49,484 nucleotides of DNA from Bartonella sp. CM31XJBT (GTDB lineage Bacteria; Pseudomonadota; Alphaproteobacteria; Rhizobiales; Rhizobiaceae), in the NCBI RefSeq assembly GCF_028618555.1, contig NZ_JAQITD010000017.1, positions 1-49,484 of the forward strand, written 5' to 3'. The position numbers and the translations under genes are program-made. The notes under the pieces were generated by a model. It made no database searches. It was not told the DNA's origin and worked only from the letters and a program-made list of their open reading frames with translations. Below, one piece after another: positions 8,468 to 15,866 of the stretch. Position 1 is the first letter of the stretch. Every line of letters starts with the position of its first letter.

Positions 8468-8868
8468 AACAAACTCTAAAATTATTAAGCACTGTAACTT
8501 TGTTAATTATAACTGGATGTAATATCGATAAACCTCCTCTAGGAGAGGTGGCAGCGTGGAAGAAACCAGGAGTAGATTTTACAGAGGTAGGAAAAGCCTT
8601 GTTAGAATGTGGAATGCCAACACCTTATTATACCGATCCAGAAAGCAGAAAGCTTAGTATCAATGCATGGGCAACAATTCATGCGTGTATGGTTCAATCA
8701 GGATTCCATTATGAAAATGAACATGAGGGTGGATGGTGTTATACTTTTAAAGCCGAAAACCTTCCCATTTGTCGTTCAGGCGCTGTGATCCCGAGGCCCA
8801 GTGTCAAGAAGCGCTTAAACAGCCCTTTTTGTAAAAAATATAAAAATAGTCGCAAATGCCAGCCTTAA
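8464..8868 (+). CDS. Cys-rich lipoprotein, candidate immunity protein for the 6923-8467 toxin
   Basis: 134 aa, with lipobox I-I-T-G-C and all six downstream cysteines of the family. The ATG overlaps the toxin stop (ATGA), the same geometry as 4593. The segment N-I-D-K-P-P-L-G-E after the lipid-anchor Cys is shared with the protein at 9632. This agrees with their toxin partners (6923-8467 and 8868-9611) being close alleles. The stop TAA overlaps the next ATG as TAATG, so toxin, immunity and next toxin form a continuous string. The immunity role is inferred. Confidence 0.8.
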   Translation: MKQTLKLLSTVTLLIITGCNIDKPPLGEVAAWKKPGVDFTEVGKALLECGMPTPYYTDPESRKLSINAWATIHACMVQSGFHYENEHEGGWCYTFKAENLPICRSGAVIPRPSVKKRLNSPFCKKYKNSRKCQP

Positions 8869-8923
8869 TGATCAACAATCCGCCATCCTTGCCTTCACTT
8901 GGAATGGCGCGATTGTTTCCTCA
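8868..8923 (+). repeat. Truncated spacer-repeat copy fused to the second orphan toxin
   Basis: The first 56 bases of the 165-bp repeat, ending at the same CTCA as the copy at 5019-5074. It joins the toxin at the same H-Y-L-T codons. Two independent modules with an identical junction point to a shared recombination end point or to duplication of one fused cassette. Confidence 0.8.
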
Positions 8924-9611
8924 CGCACATTATTTAACGGATGAAGAAAAGCAGCATTTACAAGAGGGTGCTGATGGCAAGGTGCATGTGTCCTTTAATG
9001 GCATCTTTACTCCACCAGAGGAAGCTGCTGTTTATGCGGTTCAACATGCGGAGAATAAAAATGAACCGCTTTATTTTGTTGTGTTCCCAGAAGCCGATTC
9101 TGCTATCTCAGAACTTCTAGTCGCGGGCTATCAGAAGTTTATGGAAAATAACTTTTGGGGTTTGACCAATTCCACACAAGAAGCAAAAGATTTGATGTAT
9201 AGCTATGGTCTTACAGGATTAGAACTTTATGGACATAGTCGCGGGACAATGACATTGGGGAATATGCTGAATTCTTTCAAACAAGAAGGTGTTCACGGTA
9301 TAGCCAACGAAAACACGACTATCAATCTCTATGGATCAGCCTTTAATGTTTTAGTTGAATCCGGTCTGTTAGGTTATGTGAGTGACGGCAAACAAACCAC
9401 TGTTGGCTTTAATGGGAATAGATACGACTTTGTCAGCAGAATTATTGGCGGCAATGGCTATACCTACGAGACAATACCTGCTGGCAGTAACTGGTGGAAA
9501 GAATGGTGGAGAGTGGCTACAAATCCCATAAGTTCCCATACTTGTCTTGGAGATGTGGGTTATAAATGCCAAAAGTTTTATGGCACATCTCATTTAGAAC
9601 AAAAGCCTTGA
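8868..9611 (+). CDS. Short orphan toxin-tip module, intact
   Basis: 247 aa from the ATG at 8868, which overlaps the previous stop as TAATG; an in-frame ATG at 8856 would add four residues. The first 18 or so codons are translated spacer repeat, and the toxin module proper starts at H-Y-L-T. It keeps G-H-S-R-G, R-Y-D-F-V, S-S-H-T-C and the terminal pair of cysteines. Most of the central part is nearly identical in nucleotide sequence to 5265-5640 and 7945-8320, while the last 40 codons vary. There is no export signal or FHA stalk, so I regard it as a silent cassette for C-terminal exchange; this is inference. The lipoprotein at 9632 follows 20 bases later. Confidence 0.75.
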   Translation: MINNPPSLPSLGMARLFPHAHYLTDEEKQHLQEGADGKVHVSFNGIFTPPEEAAVYAVQHAENKNEPLYFVVFPEADSAISELLVAGYQKFMENNFWGLTNSTQEAKDLMYSYGLTGLELYGHSRGTMTLGNMLNSFKQEGVHGIANENTTINLYGSAFNVLVESGLLGYVSDGKQTTVGFNGNRYDFVSRIIGGNGYTYETIPAGSNWWKEWWRVATNPISSHTCLGDVGYKCQKFYGTSHLEQKP

Positions 9612-9631
9612 ATTAAATCATGGAGTAAAAA

Positions 9632-10036
9632 ATGAAACACATTTTAAAGTTATTAAGTGGAATAGTTTTGGTGAGTGTAACTGGATGTAATATCGATAAA
9701 CCTCCTCTAGGAGAGATAGCTACGTGGGAGAAAAATGGTGTTACTGATTTTACTGAGGTAGGAAAAGCCTTATTAGAATGTGGAATGCCAACCCCTTATG
9801 ATACTGATCCAGAAAGCAGAAAGCTCAGCTACAATGCAATAGCAACCATAGAAGCTTGTATGATTCAATCAGGTTTTCGTGATAAAGTGGGAGGGGGAAC
9901 TTGGTGTGTAAATCATAAAGCCGAGGATCTTCCCATATGTCGTCCAGGTGCTGTCATACCACAGCGCAGTGTCAAGAAGCGCTTAAACAGCCCGTTTTGT
10001 AAAAAATATAAAAATAGTCGCAAATGCCAGCCTTAA
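9632..10036 (+). CDS. Cys-rich lipoprotein, candidate immunity protein for the short orphan toxin
   Basis: 134 aa, with lipobox S-V-T-G-C followed by N-I-D-K-P-P-L-G-E as in the 8464 product. It has the full cysteine pattern and the conserved R-P-G-A-V-I-P-Q-R-S motif. GGAG sits just before the ATG. The last 20 codons are nearly identical in DNA to the end of 8464-8868, a sign of gene conversion. A full spacer repeat follows its stop. Immunity is inferred from pairing with the upstream toxin module. Confidence 0.78.
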   Translation: MKHILKLLSGIVLVSVTGCNIDKPPLGEIATWEKNGVTDFTEVGKALLECGMPTPYDTDPESRKLSYNAIATIEACMIQSGFRDKVGGGTWCVNHKAEDLPICRPGAVIPQRSVKKRLNSPFCKKYKNSRKCQP

Positions 10037-10051
10037 GTCTTGCTGTTTGTG

Positions 10052-10216
10052 ATGATCAACAATCCGCCATCCTTGCCTTCGCTTGGAATGGCGGGATTGT
10101 TTCCTCAACCAACCATTTCAATATTGTTCACCGTTGTTTTAAGCAGCGATGACAGAAAATATCAACAAGCTTCCGAGCTGTTTTATAGTAAATAAATCCA
10201 TTGAAAGAGGGGAAAA
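10052..10216 (+). repeat. 165-bp spacer repeat, full copy 2
   Basis: Same length and layout as 6200-6364. The inverted repeat CCGCCAT...ATGGCGG is at the left. The TCACCGTTG hairpin is at 10128-10152, with one mismatch (CAGCGATGA). A Shine-Dalgarno-like AGAGGGG precedes the ATG at 10217. Confidence 0.85.
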
Positions 10217-10618
10217 ATGAAGAAAGTCTTGCAATTATTGAGCGGCATAGCTCTGTTAAGTATAGCTGGATGTGAGTATAAAGCTGAGGTTCCCTTATCA
10301 GCTTGGGAATTATGGGATAAGCCTGGTGCAAATACAATTGATATAGGGAAAGCGCTGTTAGAATGTGGCATGCCAACACCTTATAATCGTGATGAATACA
10401 ACAGAAAGTTAGACGGAAATGCGAACGCATTAATTGAAGCTTGCATGGTTCAAGCAGGTTTTAGATATAAATCCGGATATTTGAGTTCGTGTGAGTTTTT
10501 TGATGCTCGTTTTCCAATTTGTCATTCAGGTGCTGTCATTCCTCAAAGAAGTGTTAAGAAACGCCTGAACAGCCCCCATTGTAAAAGAAATAGAAACAAG
10601 CCTGAATGTCTACCGTAG
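10217..10618 (+). CDS. Cys-rich lipoprotein, immunity-like, without a toxin partner
   Basis: 133 aa, with lipobox S-I-A-G-C and the family cysteines (E-C-G-M-P, E-A-C-M, S-C-E, P-I-C, H-C-K, E-C-L-P). It is more divergent than the toxin-paired members; the W-C becomes S-C, and the segment between lipobox and E-C-G is different. A full spacer repeat precedes it. No toxin module lies on either side, so it is an orphan immunity-type gene. Such extra genes could protect against alleles carried by other strains; that is inference. Confidence 0.75.
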   Translation: MKKVLQLLSGIALLSIAGCEYKAEVPLSAWELWDKPGANTIDIGKALLECGMPTPYNRDEYNRKLDGNANALIEACMVQAGFRYKSGYLSSCEFFDARFPICHSGAVIPQRSVKKRLNSPHCKRNRNKPECLP

Positions 10619-10794
10619 TTTTTTGATGATGGTATGATTAAGAGCAATCTTTAGTTTTTTTATCTTTTGCATAAGTGTGTGGGCCAATTGTATCGGCACT
10701 CAACATGTTTCAAATTGATATGGACAGAGGAATATAAAACATCGACAAGCTTATAAGCAATCTTATGATAAAAAATCATTGAAGGAGAGAAAAA

Positions 10795-11199
10795 ATGAAA
10801 GCAACTTTAAAGTTATTGAGTGGATTGGCTTTGCTTATTATAGCTGGATGTTTTCCAGGTCCTTACCAGGCTGTGGATGTATTAGAGAAGCTAGGAGAAG
10901 ATAAGATTGAGATTAAAAAAGCACTATTAGAATGTGGAATGCTGAATCCTCATGATGATTATATGATGGATTATAGAGAGTTAAGTATAAATGCGAATAC
11001 ATCTATTTATGCATGTCTAACCCAAGCAGGTTTTCATAGTAAATTAGGAGGGAAGTGGAGAGATCGGTGTAGAAATTATAATGCCGAAGATCTTCCGATT
11101 TGTGTGCCAGGTGCTGTCATTCCAAAACGAAGTGTCAAGAAGCGTTTAAATAGCGCTTATTGCCAAAAATATAAAAATAAACCAGAATGCCAACCTTAA
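10795..11199 (+). CDS. Cys-rich lipoprotein, immunity-like, without a toxin partner
   Basis: 134 aa, with lipobox I-I-A-G-C. E-C-G-M-L, Y-A-C-L, R-C, P-I-C, Y-C-Q and E-C-Q-P give the same spacing as the paralogues. It is the most divergent in its N-terminal half (F-P-G-P-Y-Q-A-V after the Cys). Its 176-bp upstream region is not a copy of the 165-bp spacer, except for weak similarity near the ATG (ATCGACAAGCTTATAAGC). It therefore joined the array differently from its neighbours. GGAG precedes the ATG. Function is inferred only by family. Confidence 0.75.
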   Translation: MKATLKLLSGLALLIIAGCFPGPYQAVDVLEKLGEDKIEIKKALLECGMLNPHDDYMMDYRELSINANTSIYACLTQAGFHSKLGGKWRDRCRNYNAEDLPICVPGAVIPKRSVKKRLNSAYCQKYKNKPECQP

Positions 11200-11211
11200 G
11201 CACTGCTAGTG

Positions 11212-11376
11212 ATGATCAACAATCTGCCATCCTTGCCTTCACTTGGAATGGCGCGATTGTTTCCTCAATCCGTCATCTCAATATTGTTCACTGTTGTTTT
11301 AAGCAGCGGTGACAGAAAATATCAACAGGTTTATGAGCTGTTTTATAGTAAATAAATCCATTGAAAGAGGGGAAAA
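11212..11376 (+). repeat. 165-bp spacer repeat, full copy 3
   Basis: Same 165-bp length as the copies at 6200 and 10052, with the TCACTGTTG / CAGCGGTGA hairpin at 11288-11312. Its last 75 bases are almost identical to the end of 10052-10216. It leads into the last lipoprotein gene of the array. Confidence 0.85.
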
Positions 11377-11736
11377 ATGAAGAAAATCTTAAAACTGTTG
11401 AGTTGTATAGCTCTGTTAAGTATCACTGGATGTGTTAATTCAATTCCCTCACTTTCTCCAGCATTATGGAGAAATAAAATACTTTTAGAATGTGGAGTAC
11501 CGGACCTTAATAAGGTTGTGGCGCTAGATTTGAATCAATTTGCCAGTATTGAAATGTGTATGGCGCAATCAGGTTTTCGCCCTAGCTTTACAATACAAGA
11601 ATGGTGTGAAAATCATAAATCAGACAACCTTCCCATATGTCGTCCTGGTGCTGTGATGCCTCAGCGAAGCATTGAGAGACGCTTAAATAGCCCTTATTGT
11701 AAAAAGCATTCAGAACAACTTGAATGCAAACCTTAG
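11377..11736 (+). CDS. Cys-rich lipoprotein, immunity-like, last of the array
   Basis: 119 aa, shorter than its paralogues because the segment between lipobox and E-C-G is reduced. The lipobox is S-I-T-G-C, and E-C-G-V-P, E-M-C-M, W-C, P-I-C, Y-C and E-C-K-P are all kept. Its signal sequence (MKKILKLLSCIALL) is nearly identical to that of the chimera at 6365. Both genes follow a full spacer repeat, so spacer and signal region probably move together. No toxin partner is present. A terminator-like hairpin follows at about 11802. Confidence 0.75.
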   Translation: MKKILKLLSCIALLSITGCVNSIPSLSPALWRNKILLECGVPDLNKVVALDLNQFASIEMCMAQSGFRPSFTIQEWCENHKSDNLPICRPGAVMPQRSIERRLNSPYCKKHSEQLECKP

Positions 11737-11801
11737 GTCTTGCTTCAGCAGAGAAAGCCTTGAATTTACACCAAATAAAGCTCTAGGTTGATGAGCTTGA
11801 G

Positions 11802-11840
11802 AAAGCCTTGTCCGTCCTTACGTGACAAGGTTTTCTTTTT
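11802..11840 (+). terminator. Rho-independent terminator closing the toxin/immunity array
   Basis: An 11-bp stem (AAAGCCTTGTC / GACAAGGTTTT, one G-T pair) with an 11-base loop, followed by TTTTCTTTTT. It lies 65 bases after the last lipoprotein stop. Confidence 0.75.
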
Positions 11841-12038
11841 ATGCCGCGTCACTTTGACGTTGCTGTTTTGCTTGCTCGATGACATTCAAAAGATCTGATT
11901 GTAACAACGGGATAAAAAGCCAAATTTTAAAGGTTTTGGGAGAGAGCCATTGGTAACATGACGGCGGAAAGTTGAGACACTCATATGAAGCAATTTTGCA
12001 CTTTCACGGTCTGTTAAAAGAATATCATTTTCTGTCAT
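11839..12038 (-). pseudogene. AlpA-like helix-turn-helix regulator (excisionase type), frameshifted
   Basis: Too short for a usual ORF call. Reading from the ATG at 12038: L-L-T-D-R-E-S-A-K-L-L-H-M-S-V-S-T-F-R-R-H-V, then G-S-L-P-K-P-L-K-F. This is the winged-helix profile of AlpA/phage-type DNA-binding proteins that accompany P4-type integrases. After F-L-S-R the frame shifts and stops at 11886. In the next frame the expected continuation Q-S-D-L-L-N-V-I-E-Q-A-K-Q-Q runs to a stop at 11839. Restoring one G (a Trp codon after S-R) would give a 66-aa protein. I infer a single-base deletion near 11912 that inactivated it. Confidence 0.75.
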
Positions 12039-12246
12039 ACTAAAATCCTTTCACTATAAAAAAAGAAAACAAACTATAACTATTTATTAACCACATTTTG
12101 GTTTATTTTTTAAGGTATTTTATTTATATAAAACAATATTTTATCATACAGTTTCTGATGTGATAATTTATGAATCTTATTGAGAAAGAATGAGAGAAAA
12201 GAGAGCTAAAGTTATCCACAGATAATGGGGTTATGCACCCCATATC

Positions 12247-13392
12247 TTAAGATTGACCGGTGACATAAGCTGCCCATTTATCCATATAGACACGGCGCTG
12301 TTCTAGATAATCAGTCCGACGATAGGCACGCTCTACTTTGCCGCCAACTGTATGACTTAGAATAGTTTCAGCGACCTCATAGGGGGCATCGGTTGTTTCA
12401 GCAAGCCAATTGCGTAAACTAGAGCGAAATCCATGGGGGCATGCCTCAATTTTATTGTCTCTCATATATTGAGCCATACAATTTGCAGCGAGGGGACCCC
12501 GACCGGTTGCAGAAAAGAAGAAATCATTACGAGAAAGCAAGCGCGCTTGTTTTAAGATTTCTAATGCTTCTGATGATAGAGGCACGCGAAACTCTTCTGT
12601 AGTATCACGTCGACCTTTCATATTTTCAGCAGGGATTGTCCAGATATCGCCATCAACTTGGTCTTTATGAATATGACACAAAGGGTTGGTACGAACGCCT
12701 GTCAGAATAAGCAAACGCAAAGCCAGTTGTGTTAAGGTTGATGCTTCGCAAAGTGTTTTATAAAAGGCAGGGACATCTCTCCAATCCATAGCTGGAAAAT
12801 TTTGCGTTTTATGGCGTTGTTTACCTAAGAGAGCGCGTGCTTTTTCTGTTGCTTGTAAATCAACATCCAAACCCAAAGCAGCTGCATGTTTGAGACAAAG
12901 ATTAAGACGTATCAATGCTATCTGAGCTGTTCCAGCTTTTGTATGCCAAATGGGAGAAAGCGTATCGCGTATTTCTGTTTGTGTAATCTCTGAAACGGGG
13001 AGGCAACCTAATTTAGGGAGAATGTAAAGCCGCAAAGGTGAAAACCAATCACTAGCCTTACCATCTCTTTTTAATTCGGCTTTACGAATTTCAAAAGCAT
13101 CCACGGCAATGTCTTTTAAGTAATGGAGATTGCTTATTGCTTCACGCTTTTGTTTTTCACGTTCTTTAATAGGATCACGACCTTCACGTAAAACAGCACG
13201 CCACCCAGTTGCCAATTCACGGGTTTGTTTTAAAGAAACATCTCTCAAGGCACCCAAGCCCATTTCACGGCGCCGCCCATGAATGGTAAAACGGTAAATC
13301 CATTGAGCACCTCCATCTTTACGCTTATGAAGTAACAAGCCGGCACCATCATTATATTTGCCAGCTCGTGGGTGTTGCGACAGACCTCGCAT
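12247..13392 (-). CDS. P4-type tyrosine recombinase (phage/island integrase), N-terminus probably frameshifted
   Basis: 381 aa. Catalytic residues of the family are present: Arg234 in T-G-V-R-T, His320 and Arg323 in H-G-F-R, a further His in L-S-H-T-V-G-G, and nucleophile Tyr357 in R-A-Y-R-R. The N-terminal arm-binding domain starts abruptly (MRGLSQHPRAGKYNDGAGL). In another frame just upstream, from the ATG at 13405, the DNA reads M-N-R-L-N-A-R-S-V-A-T, the usual beginning of these integrases. A frameshift near 13370 has therefore probably removed the natural first dozen residues. The core is intact, so residual activity cannot be excluded. A palindrome (ATGGGG...CCCCAT, 12225-12243) follows the stop. 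A fossil of the same 5' region sits at 33.2 kb. Confidence 0.85.
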   Translation of the reverse strand: MRGLSQHPRAGKYNDGAGLLLHKRKDGGAQWIYRFTIHGRRREMGLGALRDVSLKQTRELATGWRAVLREGRDPIKEREKQKREAISNLHYLKDIAVDAFEIRKAELKRDGKASDWFSPLRLYILPKLGCLPVSEITQTEIRDTLSPIWHTKAGTAQIALIRLNLCLKHAAALGLDVDLQATEKARALLGKQRHKTQNFPAMDWRDVPAFYKTLCEASTLTQLALRLLILTGVRTNPLCHIHKDQVDGDIWTIPAENMKGRRDTTEEFRVPLSSEALEILKQARLLSRNDFFFSATGRGPLAANCMAQYMRDNKIEACPHGFRSSLRNWLAETTDAPYEVAETILSHTVGGKVERAYRRTDYLEQRRVYMDKWAAYVTGQS

Positions 13393-13545
13393 TAAGACGG
13401 TTCATAAGAGCTATTTTTACTCCTTTCTTATACAGTTTTTACCCACACGCCAGCCCCGCTTTTGACGTGCAAGCAAGTGATTTTAATTGATTCAATATGA
13501 GAGGGTTTGTGATGAGAAAATCTTACTATATTCGGAGGTCTAATT

Positions 13546-13582
13546 CAATATGAATAACGCTAGATTATCATTATAAATCAAT
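13546..13582. repeat. 37-bp direct repeat, copy 1 (pair with 33429-33465)
   Basis: 36 of 37 bases match 33429-33465 (core AATAACGCTAGATTATC). It lies about 150 bp upstream of the integrase start. It is either a recombination (att-like) site or the conserved far end of a duplicated integrase upstream region. Confidence 0.75.
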
Positions 13583-13612
13583 ATCTTGTTGTAGCCAAAA
13601 CCTAATCCATGA

Positions 13613-13879
13613 GAGATTGTTGGAAATGTTGGAACTATCCTTGGTACTTTTGCTGGGCTTAGCGACATCAGATCGAAAGAAAATATTGTACGAGTAGGGC
13701 AGCGAGATGGACACAAACTCTATGAGTATAATTACAAGGGCTATCCAGAGCGCTATCGCGGGGTGATGGCGCAAGATGTTTTGAAGTCAAAACCTGAAGC
13801 TGTTTTCTTGCATAAGGCGACAGGCTTTTTGCATGTGGATTATGGCAAGCTTGGCTTTGAGATGGAAAGGGTGCAGTGA
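13613..13879 (+). pseudogene. Phage tail-spike C-terminal fragment, peptidase S74 chaperone type
   Basis: An 88-codon open stretch without a start codon, bounded by TGA at 13610 and TGA at 13877-13879. It reads G-L-S-D-I-R-S-K-E-N-I, L-Y-E-Y-N-Y-K-G, R-Y-R-G-V-M-A-Q-D-V and G-F-L-H-V-D-Y. These are the order and spacing of the S74 intramolecular chaperone domain that ends many phage tail spikes. The Ser and the S-D-I-R-x-K motif are in place, but everything N-terminal is missing, so it is a remnant. Its stop overlaps the next start as TGATG. Confidence 0.75.
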
Positions 13880-15174
13880 TGGAACAAGAAAACACGAATT
13901 CTCTATCAAAGTTGTTTGATCCAAAATTTTTGCGTCCTTTTATGTATCAGGTTATACCGCAGTTACCTAGATATTTATTTCAACAACTCTCTACCCCTCT
14001 AAGCACGCCGTTGTAAGGGCAATACACGCAAAGTTTTTTAGAACGTGTTGCTTTTAGCACAAACCCTTTTGATGCGAGCAATGGGGCTGATACTCCACAA
14101 AAATTGAGTCCTACAGAGCTTATTCGCGGTTCTCAAACAGGAGGAGGAGAAGCTGGGAAAAAAACGCCCACAGAATTGATTATGTCTACAGATGATTTAA
14201 AGCGCCAAATGCCTCCATTGCCGGATGTTTCAAAGGATACTGTTAAGATACAAGAGGCGCCAGAGCAACAAAAGCATGACTTTTCAGAGCAGGGAGGTTT
14301 TGCATCAATGATTCCTCAATCTCCACTTGTTGGGAACATTGATCAGTCTAGTGGGGATGAAGCTGGGCGACAGCAAAAAGATGTGATGGATTATATTGCT
14401 CAACTTAATGAGAAATCTATAGCGGAAAACTCTTTGAAAAACAATTCTGGAAATGATGAGGAAAAGCTTTTTGAGGCACCCATAGGAGAAGAAAAACATT
14501 TGAATGCACACTTACCAGAAGAGGAGCATTTAAAAGCAAGTGGTGATCTTGAACAAAAAACAGATTATATCAAGTCACTTGATAACTTTGTTCAGACAGG
14601 AGCAAATCCAAGTAGCTTATGGGAGCGTTTTAGAAAATCAGAATTTTCCGAGCATTTAATGGATTTTTTTGCGGGGCTTGCGTTAGGAAAGACACCACAA
14701 GAAAGTTTTTCAAATGCATCTATCCTTATGCGGCAGGGCAATAATGTACGTGCACAACATAAACAAACTTTGCAATTTTTACGCTCTAAAGGGTATAGCG
14801 ATGAAGATGCGCAAGCACTCACACAATATCCAGATCTTGCCATGAAAATCATAGGCAACACGTTAAGCCCTCAAGAAGGCTATAGAACATTGCTTAAAAG
14901 GCTTAATCGGGGTGATTATGAAGCTGTACCAACCGAATTGCAGAAAATGGACCAAAGCCAAGAGGCAAACGTTTACAAGGTCTTGTACTCCGGCGTGTAT
15001 CAGAGGCAAGGGCTATGGACGAAAGGTGCTTATGTTTCCTCTAACTATCAAACAGTAGAAACGGGGGGTAAAGCAGAAGCATTGGCACCCATTATTGGTT
15101 TTTTCTCAGGTCTTGGCGGTTTTTTAGCGGGCAATGGTCTAGTTCAATGGGCTTTAGCCGCCATTATGGTTTGA
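13879..15174 (+). pseudogene. Prophage protein of unknown function, interrupted by in-frame stop
   Basis: From the ATG at 13879 the frame runs 45 codons to TAA at 14014-14016, then stays open in the same frame to TGA at 15172-15174. After that TGA, another 18 codons (A-A-Y-A-G-I-L-F-V-A...) continue the hydrophobic C-terminal segment to a stop at 15229-15231. The terminal TGA may therefore also be a former Trp or Arg codon. The long part is hydrophilic and acidic (repeated E-E-H-L), then helical (residues like F-S-E-H-L-M-D-F-F-A-G-L-A-L-G), and ends in a likely membrane segment (G-F-F-S-G-L-G-G-F-L-A-G). Translation could restart at ATG 14182. I do not recognise the family; the position after a tail-spike gene suggests a phage structural or exit protein. 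Confidence 0.6.
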
Positions 15175-15240
15175 GCCGCATATGCTGGTATTTTATTTGT
15201 TGCTAAACCTTTTCAGGAGCACTGCCTATGAATCTTATGG

Positions 15241-15442
15241 ATGAAAAGAAATCTGATGCTAACAGGTGCGGCTTTAGCCGCTTTTTTTTATGATTTTAGC
15301 AAGAGCCTTTACTCTTGGAAAAAAAGCAGAACAACAAAAGCAAACAGAAAAAGCTTTAAAAGCAGCCACAATACGTCTGGAGGTGGAAAGTGAAGTTAAT
15401 CAAAAAAGTGCTGCTGATGTGCGTGCTGCTCTCTTTGATTGA
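15241..15442 (+). pseudogene. Small membrane protein, possible Rz-like spanin, frameshifted in a T8 run
   Basis: From the ATG at 15241: M-K-R-N-L-M-L-T-G-A-A-L-A-A-F-F. Then an 8-T run (15272-15279) breaks the frame; with 7 T the frame would continue M-I-L-A-R-A-F-T-L-G-K-K-A-E-Q-Q-K to a stop at 15440-15442. The restored 66-aa product has one N-terminal membrane helix and a charged coiled-coil-like tail with A-D-V-R-A-A-L at the end, as in phage Rz-like inner-membrane spanins. The next gene starts inside it in another frame, as in Rz/Rz1. The slip could be fixed decay or a variable homopolymer. Confidence 0.5.
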
Positions 15443-15596
15443 TTGCGCGACAAATAAATATGCTTCTTCTTGTGTTGGTTGGTTACCTGTTTATTTAAGC
15501 CGGCAAGATCTGAACACCATTAGCTCAAACTTAGGAAGAGAGCTCTTAAAGCATAACAAGCAGGGTCAACGCTTGTGTGGGTGGAAACATGGTTAG
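15390..15596 (+). CDS. Small prophage lipoprotein-like protein, possible o-spanin position
   Basis: 68 aa from the GTG at 15390 with GGAGG about 8 bases upstream. The N-terminus is hydrophobic (K-L-I-K-K-V-L-L-M-C-V-L-L) and ends L-I-D-C, a poor lipobox because of the Asp. The mature part has C-V-G-W-L-P-V-Y-L-S-x-x-D, then K-H-N-x-x-G-Q-R-L-C-G-W. From memory this W-L/I-x-x-S...H-N-x-x-G-x-x-L-C-G-W pattern is common in small proteins of alphaproteobacterial prophage lysis regions. The gene overlaps the end of the preceding spanin-like frame. The exact role is not established. Confidence 0.55.
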   Translation: MKLIKKVLLMCVLLSLIDCATNKYASSCVGWLPVYLSRQDLNTISSNLGRELLKHNKQGQRLCGWKHG

Positions 15597-15641
15597 AAAA
15601 AAATCCAAAAAACACACAGAGCTTACAGAAGTAGAAAAGAA

Positions 15642-15806
15642 ATGCTTCAAGAAATGATCATCACCTATCAAAGCGTGAAAATGATGTCTCGCTTGATGAA
15701 GTGGATAGCATTTTTTCTTTTTTTGCTTATCCTTGATTTTGCACGCCTCATGGATGCAATAGACAACATCTTCGCACATTTAAAACAATGGTTCTTAAAG
15801 AATTAG
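15642..15806 (+). CDS. Holin-like small membrane protein of the prophage remnant
   Basis: 54 aa: a short amphipathic start, one hydrophobic helix (W-I-A-F-F-L-F-L-L-I-L-D-F) and a tail with L-K-Q-W-F-L-K-N. Size and topology fit a phage holin or holin accessory protein; the sequence family is not recognised. A frame opening at ATG 15589 (M-V-R-K-K-S-K-K-H-T-E-L-T) ends after 22 codons just where this one begins. A lost A near 15640 may therefore have cut off a longer N-terminus. Confidence 0.45.
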   Translation: MLQEMIITYQSVKMMSRLMKWIAFFLFLLILDFARLMDAIDNIFAHLKQWFLKN

Positions 15807-15866
15807 AAAAACTGTCATACAAGCAAAACTTCGAAAAATCCTTTTTACTATGAATTGGAGATCCAA

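Noticed and set aside
10128..10430. Minus-strand frame of 100 codons across the spacer and a lipoprotein gene
   Set aside because: Antisense to the conserved lipoprotein gene and its repeat; no protein-like features.
12212..12220. Perfect DnaA box (TTATCCACA) next to the integrase
   Set aside because: A single box with no AT-rich unwinding element cluster or replication gene beside it; too weak for an origin call.
14014..14016. Programmed readthrough of the TAA in the phage protein
   Set aside because: No readthrough context or downstream structure was evident, and neighbouring genes are decayed, so mutation is simpler.
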